DNA of 64,000 nucleotides, taken from the NCBI GenBank assembly GCA_963719025.1, contig CAVRBK010000092.1, forward strand, positions 35,978 to 99,977. The letters are read 5' to 3'. The notes beneath the pieces were generated by a model. It was given only the letters and a program-made list of their open reading frames with translations, searched no databases and was not told the origin of the DNA. This DNA is from Thiosocius sp963719025. GTDB taxonomy: Bacteria > Pseudomonadota > Gammaproteobacteria > Chromatiales > Chromatiaceae. This document shows, piece after piece, positions 63,117 through 64,000 of this stretch. Position 1 is the first letter of the stretch, and every line of letters starts with the position of its first letter. Position numbers and translations under genes: made by a program.

Positions 63117-63704
63117 TCGCGTACAGGCCGGAGGGCACATCGTCTCCGTTCAGAACCAATTTATAGGCCGTCGAGCCTGCGCCATCGGCGCCATAGGTTG
63201 GCGTTCCAAAATTGTCGGCCAGAACCAGAGTCGCGCTTTTGATCCCGTCAGAGCCCGATCCGGCCGGGCCCGAGAACGGGCTATCGGCTGTAGCAAGGAA
63301 CTTGTCGAGGGTGACCGCCTCGGCGGGGGTCAGCTCGGTCGCGACCTTCGGACCGTCGTCTTCGACCTTGAACACACCGGTGCCCAGGTTGATCTCGGCG
63401 GTCGCCGTGTCGCCATCGGCATCGGTAACGGTCTGGACGATCTTGAGAAGCGTGGCGTTGGCCAGCGTCAGGGTCGAGGTGTCGCGACCAGATCACCGGA
63501 CGCCAGATGACCCGGTCTCCGAGTGCCAGATCGGCTGGTCGGTTGTCAGTACGAAGACCACATCGCCAGCATCGGTGGTGACCGAGCCATCGGGGTCAAT
63601 GGTGATGGTGAAGTAAGTGCCGTCGCTGGTGCTGCCGGTGATGACATTGCCCGACTGGTTGAGGACGATCTGCTCGCCCTTGCCGCCGTCGATATCCGGA
63701 TCGG
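63041..63704 (-). CDS. fragment of an RTX-type adhesin with DUF5801-like repeats
   Basis: Read on the minus strand: DPDIDGGKGEQIVLNQSGNV, SDGTYFTITIDPDGSVTTDA, ADGDTATAEINLGTGVFKVE-type sequence (after a frame change near 63490), DDGPKVATELTPAEAVTLDK, then GSDGIKSATLVLADNFGTPT and YKLVLNGDDVPSGLY, and again DPDIDGGKGEQIVLNQSGNV. These are the repeats of large calcium-dependent adhesins secreted by type I systems. Both the upstream and downstream parts of the protein are missing: the fragment starts and ends within the repeated unit, at the two copies of the exact 76-bp repeat. Confidence 0.7.
63629..63704 (-). repeat. 76-bp exact direct repeat, copy 2
   Basis: Same sequence as copy 1. The right end at 63704 coincides with an abrupt change to unrelated, AT-rich DNA starting CCCTTAGCC. 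Confidence 0.9.
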
Positions 63705-63748
63705 CCCTTAGCCTCAAACGTTAGAACGCCTAAGCCAGGTAAAAGAGT

Positions 63749-64000
63749 ATGGAAGAAAAAGGCAATAGAAAACCAATGTCGATTAAGAAACTTTGGTTTC
63801 TTATTGCGCTTGCATTTGTTGCGCTTCTCATATCTACCTACATAAAGATATTTCATGTCGAGACGTTTGGAGAACGATGGGAGAGTGATACTACATTTTT
63901 GGATTTGTTCTTGGATCCAAACACACATCCAAAGGTAGTTATTATATTTGGCGTAGTGTTGCTGGCTGGAGTGATTGTTTCAGTCATTTGGAATCATTGG
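63749..64000 (+). CDS. AT-rich membrane-protein gene, 5' part (runs off the window)
   Basis: 84 codons to the window edge: MEEKGNRKPMSIKKLWFLIA, then LAFVALLISTYIKIFHVETF (first membrane segment), a hydrophilic stretch (ERWESDTTFLDLFLDPNTHP) and VVIIFGVVLLAGVIVSVIWN (second membrane segment). AGGTAAAAGAG precedes ATG 63749. Codon use is strongly AT-biased compared with the rest of the window, a sign of recent transfer or of a different source sequence. The family is not recognised. Confidence 0.6.
   Translation, partial: MEEKGNRKPMSIKKLWFLIALAFVALLISTYIKIFHVETFGERWESDTTFLDLFLDPNTHPKVVIIFGVVLLAGVIVSVIWNHW

Noticed and set aside
63041..63704. Element with 76-bp terminal direct repeats such as a mobile element
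   Set aside because: The interior is ordinary adhesin repeat sequence with no transposase; the repeat is part of the coding unit, so repeat collapse or recombination is simpler.
1..64000. tRNA, rRNA or CRISPR arrays
   Set aside because: No cloverleaf-like sequence, rRNA core motif or regular repeat-spacer pattern was seen on either strand.

Overview
The window is GC-rich and gene-dense. It reads as a chromosomal segment of a gammaproteobacterium, most like a sulfur-oxidising or sulfur-respiring member of the Chromatiales type. This rests on gene content: the conserved run miaB-phoH-ybeY-corC-lnt, dksA, ubiC-ubiA and recG, several periplasmic c-type cytochromes, and a large molybdopterin/NrfD/rhodanese locus. 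No rRNA, tRNA or CRISPR array was seen.

A dominant technical feature is that many genes are split by single-base frame changes, including genes expected to be essential or important (recG, ubiA, lnt, corC, korA, selD). Other long genes are intact (molybdopterin oxidoreductase, GSIII, two-component kinase, gor). I treat most breaks as probable consensus indels, give one interval per reconstructed gene and say where the frame changes.

Layout. 1-10.8 kb (housekeeping and redox): dksA start, a TAP-like hydrolase, ubiA, ubiC, recG, a cytochrome c5-like protein, YjbQ, an IalB-like protein, a peroxiredoxin-glutaredoxin fusion and glutathione reductase. 10.8-21.2 kb (nine genes, all minus strand): pentaheme and tetraheme cytochromes, a Tat-exported ferredoxin and an NrfD-type membrane protein; then a triple-rhodanese protein, a Psr/Phs-type molybdopterin subunit, a second ferredoxin, a second NrfD protein and a rhodanese-fold lipoprotein. 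This looks like a periplasmic sulfur-compound oxidoreductase joined to a second quinone/cytochrome module; it is the best candidate here for an undescribed system. 21.7-25.8 kb: a DctB/DctD-like pair and ridA. 26-32 kb: lnt, corC, ybeY, phoH and miaB in overlapping order. 32.7-34.2 kb: a solitary contractile-tail sheath protein. 35.5-41.7 kb: type III glutamine synthetase with a sigma-54 promoter and an NtrC-type site, then a 2-oxoacid:ferredoxin oxidoreductase with a ferritin-like partner. 42.8-47.5 kb: ECF sigma factor, cytochrome c, and an NtrC-family two-component system, with a consensus sigma-54 promoter and twin palindromes upstream of the cytochrome. 47.6-51.5 kb: TIR membrane protein, papain-like amidase with a lipoprotein, and exported MsrA. 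51.7-56.4 kb: a selenoneine cluster (senB divergent from senA and a SelD fusion). 56.4-62.4 kb: a large GGDEF/EAL sensor, Nudix hydrolase, DUF2189 protein and a voltage-gated channel.

The last 1.5 kb is chaotic: a chemotaxis-receptor remnant, the start of an exported protein, a fragment of RTX-type adhesin repeats bounded on both sides by an exact 76-bp direct repeat, and an AT-rich membrane-protein gene running off the end. Both edges of the adhesin fragment coincide with repeat ends, so an assembly join is likely there.
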